Source: WJKG01 sp964627305
GTDB taxonomy: Bacteria > Zixibacteria > MSB-5A5 > GN15 > FEB-12
Reading direction: 5' to 3'
Length of the DNA stretch: 64,000 nucleotides
NCBI GenBank assembly: GCA_964627305.1
Contig: CAZVHP010000001.1
Location: 124,001-188,000, forward strand
The notes beneath the pieces were generated by a model, which had not been told where the DNA came from, did no database searches, and was given only the letters and a program-made list of their open reading frames with translations. Numbering within the stretch: position 1 is the first letter of the stretch; each line of letters begins with the position of its first letter. The position numbers and the translations under genes were made by a program. This document shows, one piece after another, positions 18,330-27,288 of the stretch.

Positions 18330-19762
18330 TCTCCAAGTCGTTGCGTCAGTTGCGGAGCGGAAGGGCAGTAGGGATCAGGCCAATGTGCGGCATTGGGTTG
18401 ATCCCGATAGGCCTTTAGTGCACGCTTCCAGCAGCGGCCCTGCGTTCGATGACACTCGTCGAACTCCTCGCACTCGAAACACGGGCTGCCGACAAAGTCG
18501 TCTCTGACGGGTTCCATGACACGCATCATCTCCGGCGAGTTCCACATTTCCGGGATTGACTGATGCCTGAGATCACCGACAATGTACTCTGGGTGATAGT
18601 ACAGTTCCTCACAGAGGGTGACTCGTCCGTCTGGCAGCAGCACAAAAGCATAGCGCCCCCCGGAGCAATGCGCGCGCTTCGCGTACCATTCACGCCGTTC
18701 TTCTACGGACATGTAGTATGGATCAGGGACCGAGTCGAGTTTGATGAACATGTGCGGATAACGCTCACGAAACTCTGGCCCTCTGTTCTCAAAAGATTGC
18801 ATCGCATTGGGGTGCGGAAATATCTCATGGAAATCCCGGTAGATGGACGACGCCGCCAGTGTGAAACTTACGCGATTCACGAATCCAAGATTGCCGAAGT
18901 ATTCGATGATCTCCGGGACCGAGTCTATATTGAACTTTGTTAGGACACAGGTGATTCCGACATTGAAGCCTTCATCGCCAAAACGGTGCAGGGTGCGCAT
19001 GATCTTGGGGAAGTAACCCTTCTTCCCAACGTGCCGTTCAACTACACCGGCATCCAGCGGCGAATCTAAGCTGAGTTGGATGTTTCGGGCCCCGATATCC
19101 CTCAGCCGTTTGATCTGGGATTCGTTGAGAGGCGACTTGGTGGGAATGTCCTCTCTATATCCCCTGTCGTAGAGCATGGCAATAATCTCGAAGATATCCT
19201 TTCTAAGAAACGGGTCGCCACCTGACAACGACACACTTGCGAACTGCAAGTCGCGGCACTCGTCGAGAATCCTCTCAATTTCGACAAGAGACATCTCATT
19301 CGGATCTCGCTTGGGTTGGTAGTCGGCGTAGCAGTAGAGACATCGGAACCCGCATTGAAGTGTCGGCAGAAACAGCATCGAATTCGGGGTGTGAAGACGC
19401 CAGGTAGCCCCTTCTAGTTCCCGAGCATTGCAGACCAGAGTGATTGGGTCATATGGAACGTGTTCCATTGGAACATGTTCGACTTCGGTCAGTAGGTCAC
19501 CCAGTTCGCTCAGTACTGCAGTGATGTCTTCTTGGGCACTTTGCAGGCCGAAGCCGGTGAGCTCCGCCCAAGACTCGGCAACCATCCCGTCCGTTCTCTG
19601 CCCATCAAACAGGGCCAACGCTATAGCGGCCTTTGGAGGGATAATCTTGTATCCAAAGGAGTAGTCCTTCTCTGTGTTGAAAGCAGCCTCTCCTTTTGGG
19701 TAGGCGACAACTCGATTGCCATCCTTCCTCATGGTGATCAGAGGGTCGAATATTCTAACCAT
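18326..19762 (-). CDS. radical SAM/SPASM peptide maturase with PqqD-like N-terminus
   Basis: 478 aa. The region of residues 1-92 resembles a PqqD-type leader-binding domain (IIPPKAAIALALFDGQRTDG). The radical SAM barrel starts at 130 with cluster cysteines C137, C141 and C144 (CGFRCLYC) and the SAM contact LSGGDPFL. The C-terminal SPASM region holds C366, C384, C428, C431, C437, C444 and C466, enough for two auxiliary 4Fe-4S clusters. Such enzymes make thioether or carbon-carbon links in ribosomal peptides. The start at 19762 has AAGGAG eight bases upstream; the longer frame from 19792 adds ten residues across that ribosome site. It is followed by the peptidase gene with an ATGA overlap and preceded by two cysteine-rich small genes, its likely substrates. 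Confidence 0.92.
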   Translation of the reverse strand: MVRIFDPLITMRKDGNRVVAYPKGEAAFNTEKDYSFGYKIIPPKAAIALALFDGQRTDGMVAESWAELTGFGLQSAQEDITAVLSELGDLLTEVEHVPMEHVPYDPITLVCNARELEGATWRLHTPNSMLFLPTLQCGFRCLYCYADYQPKRDPNEMSLVEIERILDECRDLQFASVSLSGGDPFLRKDIFEIIAMLYDRGYREDIPTKSPLNESQIKRLRDIGARNIQLSLDSPLDAGVVERHVGKKGYFPKIMRTLHRFGDEGFNVGITCVLTKFNIDSVPEIIEYFGNLGFVNRVSFTLAASSIYRDFHEIFPHPNAMQSFENRGPEFRERYPHMFIKLDSVPDPYYMSVEERREWYAKRAHCSGGRYAFVLLPDGRVTLCEELYYHPEYIVGDLRHQSIPEMWNSPEMMRVMEPVRDDFVGSPCFECEEFDECHRTQGRCWKRALKAYRDQPNAAHWPDPYCPSAPQLTQRLGE

Positions 19763-19798
19763 TTGTTCAACTCCTTTTGTACTAAATGACAAGCATCC

Positions 19799-19823
19799 GC
19801 TCAGCCAGTTTCAGTGGCTGAGC
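19799..19823 (-). promoter_or_regulatory. stem-loop between precursor genes and maturase gene
   Basis: A perfect 9-bp stem GCTCAGCCA/TGGCTGAGC with a 7-base loop lies 37 bases upstream of the maturase start. There is no T-tract, so it is more likely an RNA processing or stabilising element, or a partial attenuator giving more precursor than enzyme transcript. A second, smaller hairpin (AGCCTGT-CGG-ACAGGCT) follows at 19835-19851. Confidence 0.45.
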
Positions 19824-20055
19824 CACGGACATCGAGCCTGTCGGACAGGCTCCACTTATGGGTAGGTCTCTTCAACATTGATCCTGCAGCCCATCTATCC
19901 GATGAGGCCGAACCACACGGTCTTAGGGGAGTGGCGACCAAGGAGTCACCACTCCGCCCTTGCTTTGCGGTTGCTTCTGAGCCATCCTTTTGCAGGAACT
20001 AACAGAACGTCCAGCGCCCTTCTGGCTGGCGACTTATTCCGCGAATGTCCGGTGT

Positions 20056-20277
20056 TTACCTGGGCGTCGAGTTCCCATTGTTGCAGGTCGAGCACCCTTG
20101 CATACAACCGGCAAGACAACTGCCTGACATACAACCGCCCCCGCAATTCGGATCATTCACCGTCAGCAGGGTATCGCCAAGCATAAGTGAAGGGCTCGAT
20201 GAGGCGGCTCGGCCCGACTTGGTATTGACGAGTCCGTTGCGAAGCATTAGTTTTCTAAGTAGAGTAAGGTCGCTCAT
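20056..20277 (-). CDS. six-cysteine RiPP precursor peptide 1
   Basis: 73 aa. The leader starts MSDLTLLRKLMLRNGLV and includes AASS at 24-27. The Cys/Gly-rich core has cysteines at 45, 49, 54, 58, 62 and 65 (C-x3-C-x4-C-x3-C-x3-C-x2-C) and ends GCSTCNNGNSTPR. AAAGGA lies upstream of the ATG at normal spacing. It shares leader start, AASS and the CSTCxNGNS end with the next gene, although the residues between differ: conservation at the recognition and modification ends is typical of precursor paralogues. No function is known; as substrate of the adjacent radical SAM enzyme it would become a thioether-bridged (sactipeptide/ranthipeptide-like) product. Confidence 0.8.
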   Translation of the reverse strand: MSDLTLLRKLMLRNGLVNTKSGRAASSSPSLMLGDTLLTVNDPNCGGGCMSGSCLAGCMQGCSTCNNGNSTPR

Positions 20278-20401
20278 GGTTTTGGTCCTTTCTGTTTCTG
20301 GTTCAGATTCAATTGGGCGGAGCCATGTCGGCCTGACATAGGCTATACTCTGGGTACGGCTTGGCGCGTGGTAATGTGCTTGCCGTGCTCGGAGTTAGCC
20401 G

Positions 20402-20641
20402 CTAGCTGGCGTTCGAGTTGCCGTTCTTGCACGTCGAGCAGCCAGAACTGCATTGCAGACAGCCAGGCTCACACCCGGCGTTGCAGTCCCGCGAGCCTAT
20501 GCCGCTCGTCGGCTCATCTCCACCACCACCGAAGATATCGTCGAAGAACGGAATCAAGTCCGACGATGCGGCCTCTGTGTTCGGGCTTCTAAGGAGCCCG
20601 TTTTCTTGCATTGCCTTACGCAATGAATTCAAGTCGCTCAT
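20402..20641 (-). CDS. six-cysteine RiPP precursor peptide 2
   Basis: 79 aa. The leader is MSDLNSLRKAMQENGLL with AASS at 24-27, followed by an acidic/Gly linker (FFDDIFGGGGDEP). The core has cysteines at 53, 57, 61, 64, 68 and 71 (C-x3-C-x3-C-x2-C-x3-C-x2-C) and ends GCSTCKNGNSNAS. The start at 20641 has GGAGG eight bases upstream and aligns with peptide 1; an upstream extension to 20797 in the same frame is rejected because it lacks a ribosome site and any matching sequence. A small hairpin (GTCGTC-GAAT-GACGAC, about 20658-20675) lies just before the ribosome site. It is the first gene of the peptide operon. Confidence 0.8.
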   Translation of the reverse strand: MSDLNSLRKAMQENGLLRSPNTEAASSDLIPFFDDIFGGGGDEPTSGIGSRDCNAGCEPGCLQCSSGCSTCKNGNSNAS

Positions 20642-21312
20642 TGAACAAACCTCCATTGTCGTCGAATGACGACGAACATGAGTTGTAGTGTCGTTTCGTT
20701 CAGTCGCCGTTTGACTCATTCCAACACCAGTTCCACTGATGAGAGGAATAAGGCGCCCGACGCCCGGACGGACATACAGGCAAGGGCCACTGCCCATGCC
20801 GAAAAACGCGAGCCGATCACGGCTCCGCCCTTACTTGTCTTAGTTTCATGTTCTGCCTGAACCGCCCCGGGATGCTGAATACAATGATGTGCCGATTCGA
20901 GGGAACTGCCCACGTTCCCACATGGATGTTCTAGCCCGATGCGGAGCGATGACCTTTGGTCACAAGCTCTGCATGGATACCGCTAGAGCACACCACGTCG
21001 ATCATGCTGAGAGCACTTTCTGAGGGGGTACTCTCTGGGTACTACGAACTCAACTGCGTGACCCGGTGCGCAAATACTTCCCAATGGGCCATGCGCTGCT
21101 ACACCGATGATGTTTCTTGGAGGCCCTCTTTTCAAGATCCCAATATACATACGAAAACCGAGTCGATGTTGTCAATTAGAAAATCGGCAGCGTGTGCGCT
21201 AATTCCTGATAGTGTCCGCAACCGAATGTGGACGTGATGCTGCGGCCGCGAGATAACCATCCCAAGCTGTGACCACGCGGGATTCCTGCAACCAGCTCCA
21301 GCCTAATCTCCT
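20642..21312. other. 671-base gene-free region upstream of the peptide operon
   Basis: It separates the MacB-type permease stop from the first precursor and should contain the peptide operon promoter if the operon is transcribed independently. No frame here encodes a recognisable protein or a third Cys-rich peptide. No canonical -24/-12 (GG-N10-GC) site was found on the minus strand, nor a convincing -35/-10 pair. The nearest thing is a poor -24/-12 lookalike around 20881-20897 that lacks the GC. Confidence 0.5.
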
Positions 21313-23703
21313 TCATTCGTACCGGACGCTCTCGATCGGATTGGTGCGAGCCGCGCGAATCGCCTGACTTCCTACCGTAATGAAGGCCAACATCGTCATG
21401 GCAAGGCTGGTCACAAGGAACACTGAGATGCCGAGGTCGATTCTGTGAGTGAATCCATTCAGCCACCACCTCAGCAGATAATACGCAATGGGCCACGCGA
21501 CCACACTGGCGAGTGCTGCCGAAATCACAAACTCTCTGGTCAGTAGGCGGACAATTGCCGCAGTCGAGGCGCCAAGTATTCTCCGGATTGCGAGTTCCTT
21601 GGTCCGTTGGACGATCACAAACGAGGATAGGCCAAGCAGTCCTATACTGGCAATCAGTATGGCCAACAGGGACGAATAGGTGAGTACAGTGGCGAAGTGA
21701 TTCACGTCACCATAGTTGGCCGCTAGAACGTCATCGAGGCGAGTCGCGACAAATGGAACGTCGGGGAGTATGCTCTTCCACTCACGTTCCAGATCACGCA
21801 GAACCGTGACTGCCGTTCCCTCCCGAACGCGAACCAGCAACTGCCGTGTTCGGGAAGGATCGTCTATTAGGATCAGAGGTTGCATCCGGTAACTCAGGTC
21901 TCTGAAGTTGAAGTCCTTGACTACGCCTGCCACCCGGCTCTGATGCATCAACTCGTAGCTCTTTCCTCCGCCGACATACGAAAAGAGCTGCATTCCAAGC
22001 GGGTCCGTTACTTCCATGGTACGAGCGGCAGATTCGTTCATCAGCGCAGCTCCAGTACCGGATGTGCTCAAGGAGTCAAAACCAACTCCTATCGACATTC
22101 GCAAGCACAGTGTTTGAGGATAGTCCTTATCAGTCCACACTACCGGCATACTTATGTAACCCGAACCATCTGGCCGCTTGAATAGCAGCCCGTGGCAGTC
22201 CTGCTCTCCCGGAATATTAGAGGCGGCAGTGACGGACCGAACATTTTCGTTGCGGTCAAAAACTCCTTTCAATACTTCACGATTCTTCCTCGCCTCGGGA
22301 CTGCTCAGAGAGACAACAAGCAGGTTCCTGTGCACGAATCCCAGATCCTTGTTCATGAGATATGACAACTGGCTGAATCCCACCAGCGTGCAGATGACAA
22401 GAACGGCGGCAATGGCGAACTGGACAATCACGAGTGCCTTACGAAGCAGCGTTCTTCCCTTTCCCTTTACGATAGTTCCTTTTATTGCCTCTGTCGGTTG
22501 CGCGGCCGACAGATACAACGCGGGAAACAATCCGGCGAGAGTCCCGACAATCACGGGAACGGCGACGATGCCCAGCACCAGTGCGAGAGTTGGCACAGCG
22601 GAGTAGTCCACTGGGGCACCGACAAGACTACTAAAGGCTGGTCCGATCAGTTCTACCAGGGCCAACGCCAGGAGTGTGGCCAGGGCTGCAACCATAATTG
22701 ACTCGCACAAATACTGCTTGATTAAGTCCAAACGGCCCGCACCGAGCGCTTTCCTCATCCCCACTTCACGACTTCGTCTGACCGCCTGAGCAGTCGAGAG
22801 GTTGACGAAGTTGACACTCGCCACCAGCAGGATGAAAAGCGCGAGGACCGCGAATTGATACAGTCTGGCGACATCGGTCTTCTGCTCGAGTTCCCCTCCC
22901 ATGTTTGACTGAAGGTGTATGGTCGATAGTGGCTGCAGAGAGAGGCTGACCTCCTCGGTCCTTTCTGATCCCCGGTACTTGCTGATAATGGAGGGGAACT
23001 GCGCCTCCAGCTGTTGAGGAGCGGTGCCAGGGCGCAAGAGAACGTAGGTGAGCACTGGAGAGTCCCAGTGTCTTGCGAACCCTTCGTTACTGGCGGTGAT
23101 AGTAGACATTGACACTATGAGATCGGCGCGAATGTGGGAGTTTCTCGGCATTGGTGCCAATACGCCGGTTACCATCAGATTGGTTACGCCATCATACAGT
23201 AGTGTCTTGCCGATCGGGTCCACGTCGCCGAAGTACTTCTTCGCGATCTCTGGTGTGACTAGCACATTGCCCGGGCGGTCCAGGGCCGTGTTCTTGTCGC
23301 CACCTGCCAACGCAAAGTCGAATATGCTGAAGATCGTGCTGTCTGCGAACAGCAACGCGTCTTCGCTGAAGCCGTGCCCTGCAGCCGAGATGATGCCACT
23401 GGTCTTGTAGATTCTGGTTGTGGTTTCAACCGACGGACATTCGCTCGCAAGAATCGGGCCAAGCGGGGTGCCCGTGGCCACGCGCCGACGGTGAAACCCG
23501 GTCTGTTCATGCGTGGTTTCCGCAACACGGTAGATGCGATCCCCATTTCTGTGGAAGTTGTCATAGCTGAATTCGAACATCACCCACAACAGGATCATTG
23601 TGCAGCAGGCTATTCCGACGGCCAAACCGGCAACGTTGATTGCGGCGTAGCCTTTATGACGAAGCGTACTTCTTAGCGCAACCTTGAAGTGGTTCTTCCA
23701 CAT
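21313..23703 (-). CDS. MacB/FtsX-type ABC transporter permease
   Basis: 796 aa. A MacB-type N-terminus (helix in YAAINVAGLAVGIACCTMILLW), a periplasmic domain to about residue 260, and three helices of a first FtsX module (SVNFVNLSTAQAVRRSREVGMRKALGAGR, split by the family's RKALGA motif) are followed by a second MacB/FtsX copy with RRILGASTAAIVRLL near residue 700. This double-FtsX type of about 800 aa, common in Bacteroidota-like genomes, works with a LolD/MacB ATPase and a membrane-fusion protein, both encoded just upstream. AGGAGC precedes the ATG. Possible roles are export of the peptide, self-protection from it, or sensing; the sequence does not decide. Confidence 0.85.
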   Translation of the reverse strand: MWKNHFKVALRSTLRHKGYAAINVAGLAVGIACCTMILLWVMFEFSYDNFHRNGDRIYRVAETTHEQTGFHRRRVATGTPLGPILASECPSVETTTRIYKTSGIISAAGHGFSEDALLFADSTIFSIFDFALAGGDKNTALDRPGNVLVTPEIAKKYFGDVDPIGKTLLYDGVTNLMVTGVLAPMPRNSHIRADLIVSMSTITASNEGFARHWDSPVLTYVLLRPGTAPQQLEAQFPSIISKYRGSERTEEVSLSLQPLSTIHLQSNMGGELEQKTDVARLYQFAVLALFILLVASVNFVNLSTAQAVRRSREVGMRKALGAGRLDLIKQYLCESIMVAALATLLALALVELIGPAFSSLVGAPVDYSAVPTLALVLGIVAVPVIVGTLAGLFPALYLSAAQPTEAIKGTIVKGKGRTLLRKALVIVQFAIAAVLVICTLVGFSQLSYLMNKDLGFVHRNLLVVSLSSPEARKNREVLKGVFDRNENVRSVTAASNIPGEQDCHGLLFKRPDGSGYISMPVVWTDKDYPQTLCLRMSIGVGFDSLSTSGTGAALMNESAARTMEVTDPLGMQLFSYVGGGKSYELMHQSRVAGVVKDFNFRDLSYRMQPLILIDDPSRTRQLLVRVREGTAVTVLRDLEREWKSILPDVPFVATRLDDVLAANYGDVNHFATVLTYSSLLAILIASIGLLGLSSFVIVQRTKELAIRRILGASTAAIVRLLTREFVISAALASVVAWPIAYYLLRWWLNGFTHRIDLGISVFLVTSLAMTMLAFITVGSQAIRAARTNPIESVRYE

Positions 23704-23758
23704 ATAGTGCTCCTATGCCGATTTCTGAGAACGTCGCTCACTTATGAAGAGGCGACCG

Positions 23759-24448
23759 TCAGACGTTATTCGCCTTTGCGACACTTGTTGAAACGACTTT
23801 GCCATCGAACAGATGAAGTGTGCGCTGTGCCCATTCTGCATATCCAGGCGAGTGAGTGACCATGACGATAGTGATTCCGGATGCATTGAGCTGGGCAAAC
23901 AGGTTCATTACATCGTCAGCGTTACGGGAGTCCAGATTGCCAGTAGGCTCGTCAGCGAGGATCAGCTTTGGCTTCGCGACCACGGCTCGTGCAACCGCCA
24001 CTCGCTGCTGCTGGCCACCAGACAGTTGTTGTGGGAAGTGGTTGCGACGCGGCACAAGCTGCATCTGCTCCATTACCTCGTGAACAGCCAGTCGACGTGC
24101 GGCCGAAGGCATTCCCAGATACAGCAGTGGAAGCTCGATATTCTCCGATACCGTAAGTTCGTCGATTAGATTGAAGCTCTGAAAGACGAAGCCTATGTTC
24201 CCTTTTCTGAATCGAACACGGTTGCGTTCGGACATGGCCCCAACTTCGGTATCCATGAAGTGGTACTCGCCCGCCGTCGGGCTGTCGAGCATGCCAACAA
24301 GGTTGAGTAGCGTGGACTTTCCGCATCCCGAGGGTCCCATGATAGCAACGAACTCACCCTCTTTCACCTCGAAGCTAACGTCGCATAAGGCTGTCGTTTC
24401 GACTTCTTCAGTTGCATACATCTTGCGAAGGTTCACAGTCCGGATCAT
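23759..24448 (-). CDS. ABC transporter ATPase, MacB/LolD type
   Basis: A 229-aa ATPase of the class that powers mechanotransmission by FtsX-type permeases. Walker A is [13 protein letters not shown], the signature is [16 protein letters not shown], Walker B is [12 protein letters not shown], and the switch is VTHSP. The N-terminal [21 protein letters not shown] is typical of MacB/LolD. It lies 55 bases before the permease and 14 bases after the membrane-fusion gene, forming a three-gene transporter operon. Confidence 0.92.
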   Translation of the reverse strand: MIRTVNLRKMYATEEVETTALCDVSFEVKEGEFVAIMGPSGCGKSTLLNLVGMLDSPTAGEYHFMDTEVGAMSERNRVRFRKGNIGFVFQSFNLIDELTVSENIELPLLYLGMPSAARRLAVHEVMEQMQLVPRRNHFPQQLSGGQQQRVAVARAVVAKPKLILADEPTGNLDSRNADDVMNLFAQLNASGITIVMVTHSPGYAEWAQRTLHLFDGKVVSTSVAKANNV

Positions 24449-24462
24449 TGGCTTCTTCCCTT

Positions 24463-25713
24463 CTATTCAATGACGACTTTCGAGTATTCCATGAACATGT
24501 CGTACGAGGAAGTAATCACACTATCACCAGGCCTCAACCCCTGTAGGACCTCGAAGACCTGCGCGTTCTGCCGACCGAGTGTGATGTCTCTGCGGATGGC
24601 CTCGTCGTGATCCGGCCGCATGACGAAGGCCCAACGTCCGCCGGTCGAATTGTAGAAGCCACCACGGGGCAGTAAGACTGCCTGTGACAGGTCTCCGAGC
24701 AAGACACGAGCCTGCAACGACTGGCCCCGTCGTAGGTTCACAGGGGATGTCCCCACAAACTCCAACTCGATTCTGAACTTCCCCTCGCTCACCTCCGGAT
24801 ACACTTTCGACACTGTGAGCGAGCATATTGTCCCGGCCACACTCGACTGGGCCGCCAGCCCCCTCCGAATTCGGGACAAGTAGTATTCGTCGAGCGAAGC
24901 GTCCAATCTGAAGCCGTCGGTGACATCAACCTGGCCGACTCTCTGGCCCTGTCCAATCGAAAGGCCAACCTCGGCGTTCAGAGATGTCAACTGGCCGGTC
25001 ATTGGCGCTTTGAGAATCAAGTTGTCCAGTCTTGTTTTGACGAATTCGAGATTATCTTGCATTCGCCCCACGGACTCCTCAAGCTGTTTGATTTGAGCGC
25101 TACGAAGCACTGAGTCCTGAGCTTGTGATTCGAGAGTAAGCACTCGCTTTTCAGACCAATAGTCGAACAACTCCTTAGCACGCTCGAACTCAATCCGGGA
25201 TATCAGGTGTTGCTGCCATAGCTCCTTTGCTTGTTCAAAGCTGCGGCGAGACTCCAATATCTGCAGCTCGACGTCAAGCAACTCTGCGCGCAGATCCAAT
25301 GAGCGTTGCTCCATTGCCAAACGGGTGTTTCGCAGGTTGTTGATTTGCTCGAATAGCTGAGCTTCCCGATACATGATATCAAGTCGTAGATCTGTGTTGT
25401 CCAGTCGCAGTATGCTGTCACCGGAGCAAACCATCGCACCTTCTTCCAAATACACGTCCGAGATCATCCCACCCTGCGAGGTAGTCAAGTAGAACGTCTT
25501 GAGCGGGCTCACCGTACAGGTAATGGGGATGTATTCCTGGAACTCATTCTGTACAACCGCCGAAAGCACAATTGAATCCCTGCCAACTCGGACGACCGAG
25601 CCGAAGCTCTTGAACCAAATGCCGTACAACAGCACAACAGAAGCCACCGACGCTGCAAGATAGGTCAGAATGCGACCTTTCGTCCACCGCTTGCGGGCGA
25701 GGGGTCGGTCCAT
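24463..25713 (-). CDS. HlyD/RND-type periplasmic adaptor (membrane-fusion protein)
   Basis: 416 aa from the preferred start, MDRPLARKRWTKGRIL, which matches the usual N-terminus of this adaptor subfamily and leads straight into the membrane anchor (LTYLAASVASVVLLYGIWF). A barrel-sandwich half, a long coiled-coil hairpin (about residues 110-235, rich in E, Q, L and R), the second lipoyl half (KAPMTGQLTSLNAEVG) and beta-barrel domains follow. It connects an inner-membrane ABC pump to an outer-membrane channel not encoded here. Earlier ATGs at 25740 and 25770 exist; none of the three has a good ribosome site. A sigma54-like element ends about 30 bases before the chosen start. Confidence 0.83.
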   Translation of the reverse strand: MDRPLARKRWTKGRILTYLAASVASVVLLYGIWFKSFGSVVRVGRDSIVLSAVVQNEFQEYIPITCTVSPLKTFYLTTSQGGMISDVYLEEGAMVCSGDSILRLDNTDLRLDIMYREAQLFEQINNLRNTRLAMEQRSLDLRAELLDVELQILESRRSFEQAKELWQQHLISRIEFERAKELFDYWSEKRVLTLESQAQDSVLRSAQIKQLEESVGRMQDNLEFVKTRLDNLILKAPMTGQLTSLNAEVGLSIGQGQRVGQVDVTDGFRLDASLDEYYLSRIRRGLAAQSSVAGTICSLTVSKVYPEVSEGKFRIELEFVGTSPVNLRRGQSLQARVLLGDLSQAVLLPRGGFYNSTGGRWAFVMRPDHDEAIRRDITLGRQNAQVFEVLQGLRPGDSVITSSYDMFMEYSKVVIE

Positions 25714-25753
25714 ACTTGATGTCAGTGGCTCATTCTGCATAGATATCACACAC

Positions 25754-25769
25754 ATCAAACCGCATGCCA
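25754..25769 (-). promoter_or_regulatory. sigma54-like promoter before the adaptor-ATPase-permease operon
   Basis: On the minus strand TGGCAT-N5-TTGAT fits the -24/-12 layout (TGGCAC-N5-TTGCW) in spacing and in the GG, but has GA where the -12 GC should be. A start site about 12 bases downstream would leave a leader of roughly 30 bases before the preferred adaptor ATG. The divergent neighbour is a sigma54 activator, which raises the prior, but the mismatch at the most conserved position keeps this tentative. Confidence 0.4.
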
Positions 25770-25899
25770 AACCAAAAAACCCTTGCCCCCTTGAGACTTA
25801 GAGTTCATATTGTAAATGAGCCTGTCCGCTTTCGATACACGAAGTGTTCGCAAACGGACAGCGAATAGCTGCGCAACCGACGAAGTATGAGAGGGGCTC

Positions 25900-27288
25900 G
25901 TGAACAGATATAACACCAATCTGCAAGGTAGTGTGCTCGTCGTCGATGACGATCCTGACATTCTTCAAGCTGCTAAGTTCGCATTGCAGCGAAGTGTCGA
26001 GCGAATAGACTCTCTCGGCGACCCTCATGGCATCGTCGAACGTCTGGAAAGACAATCTCCCGATGTCATTCTGCTCGATATGAATTTCACTCGCGACGTA
26101 ACGAGCGGCTGCGAGGGATTCGATTGGCTTGAACGGGTACTGCAGCACGATCCTGATGCAGTTGTGATTCTGGTTACGGCATTTGGAGACACTGAAATCG
26201 CTGTCAGGGCGATCAAGGCGGGGGCAACTGATTTCATAGTGAAACCTTGGGAGAATGACAAACTGGTGGCCACGGTACTAGCAGGAATCAAACTGCGAAG
26301 ATCGCGTTTTCAGATCAGCTCACTCAAGTCTCGTGAAAGGCAACTGAACGCGGACTTGGACAAGCCTTTCAGCGACTTCATTGGAGACAGCCCTGGTATG
26401 CGTCAGGTATTCGGCCTGATTCGAAAAGTGGCCGATACCGATGCCAATGTTCTTGTACTTGGAGAGAATGGAACCGGCAAGGAACTCGTTGCCAGGGAAG
26501 TGCATAGGCTTTCCGAGCGGAGCAACAACGTCTTTTGTAGAGTTGACCTAGGTGCTCTATCGGAGTCGCTTTTTGAGAGCGAGCTCTTTGGCCATGTGAA
26601 AGGGGCATTCACGGATGCCCGGGAAGCTCGCCCAGGTAGGTTTGAAGTAGCTAATGGCGGAACACTGTTCTTGGATGAGATTGCCAGTCTCCCGTCGCCT
26701 TTACAGCCGAAACTACTGACAGCGATTGAGAACAGAGAGGTCACGCGAGTGGGTTCGAACGATCCGACATCCGTCGACATCAGGTTGATTTGTGCGTCGA
26801 ATGTCCCGCTGCAGGAATCTGTACACTCGGGTGACTTTCGTGAGGATCTATTCTACAGAATCAACACTGTCGTCATTCACATTCCGCCGCTTCGAGAGCG
26901 GTTGGAGGATGTTGCACTTCTCGCAGACCATTTTCTGGAGCGATATGGCCGGAAGTATTACAAGCAGAAACTGAGCCTGGGCGATGATGCTCTCAAAGGT
27001 CTCATGTCCTACAACTGGCCCGGTAACGTTCGCGAACTCCAACACATGATAGAGCGGGCCGTTATCCTATCGGATCATGATGTGCTGGAGGCAGAGGACT
27101 TCGAGTCGCTCTCTTCCGGCCGCGCAGCGGCAAGGTTCGAACGCGACACATATGATCTCGAAGAAATCGAGAAAGAAGCGATTCAACGGGCGCTTGCTCG
27201 CTTCGGAGGCAATATTACCAAGGCTGCGGGGGCATTGGGCTTGACTCGACCAGCCCTTTATCGTCGGATGAAGAAGCATGATCTATAG
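25900..27288 (+). CDS. sigma54-dependent response regulator, NtrC type
   Basis: 462 aa. A receiver domain (residues 10-125; acidic D16-D18, phosphoacceptor D60 in DVILLDMNF) is followed by a sigma54 AAA+ domain (about 150-385) with Walker A GENGTGKE, Walker B GGTLFLDEIASL, and GHVKGAFTDAREA where most activators have GAFTGA. A Fis-type HTH ends the protein (GGNITKAAGALGLTRPAL). The GTG start has GAGGGGC upstream. It overlaps the kinase gene and is divergent from the adaptor-ATPase-permease operon, its most likely target. The GAFTDA loop directly contacts sigma54, so the substitution deserves attention, although such variants occur in working activators. Confidence 0.93.
   Translation: MNRYNTNLQGSVLVVDDDPDILQAAKFALQRSVERIDSLGDPHGIVERLERQSPDVILLDMNFTRDVTSGCEGFDWLERVLQHDPDAVVILVTAFGDTEIAVRAIKAGATDFIVKPWENDKLVATVLAGIKLRRSRFQISSLKSRERQLNADLDKPFSDFIGDSPGMRQVFGLIRKVADTDANVLVLGENGTGKELVAREVHRLSERSNNVFCRVDLGALSESLFESELFGHVKGAFTDAREARPGRFEVANGGTLFLDEIASLPSPLQPKLLTAIENREVTRVGSNDPTSVDIRLICASNVPLQESVHSGDFREDLFYRINTVVIHIPPLRERLEDVALLADHFLERYGRKYYKQKLSLGDDALKGLMSYNWPGNVRELQHMIERAVILSDHDVLEAEDFESLSSGRAAARFERDTYDLEEIEKEAIQRALARFGGNITKAAGALGLTRPALYRRMKKHDL

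Noticed and set aside
20642..20797. Upstream extension of precursor 2 to a start at 20797
   Set aside because: The added 52 residues have no counterpart in precursor 1, and the internal ATG has a GGAGG site.
20780..20900. Possible sigma54 promoter before the peptide operon
   Set aside because: Candidates have GG-GC spacing off by one or lack the GC; none fits TGGCAC-N5-TTGCW.
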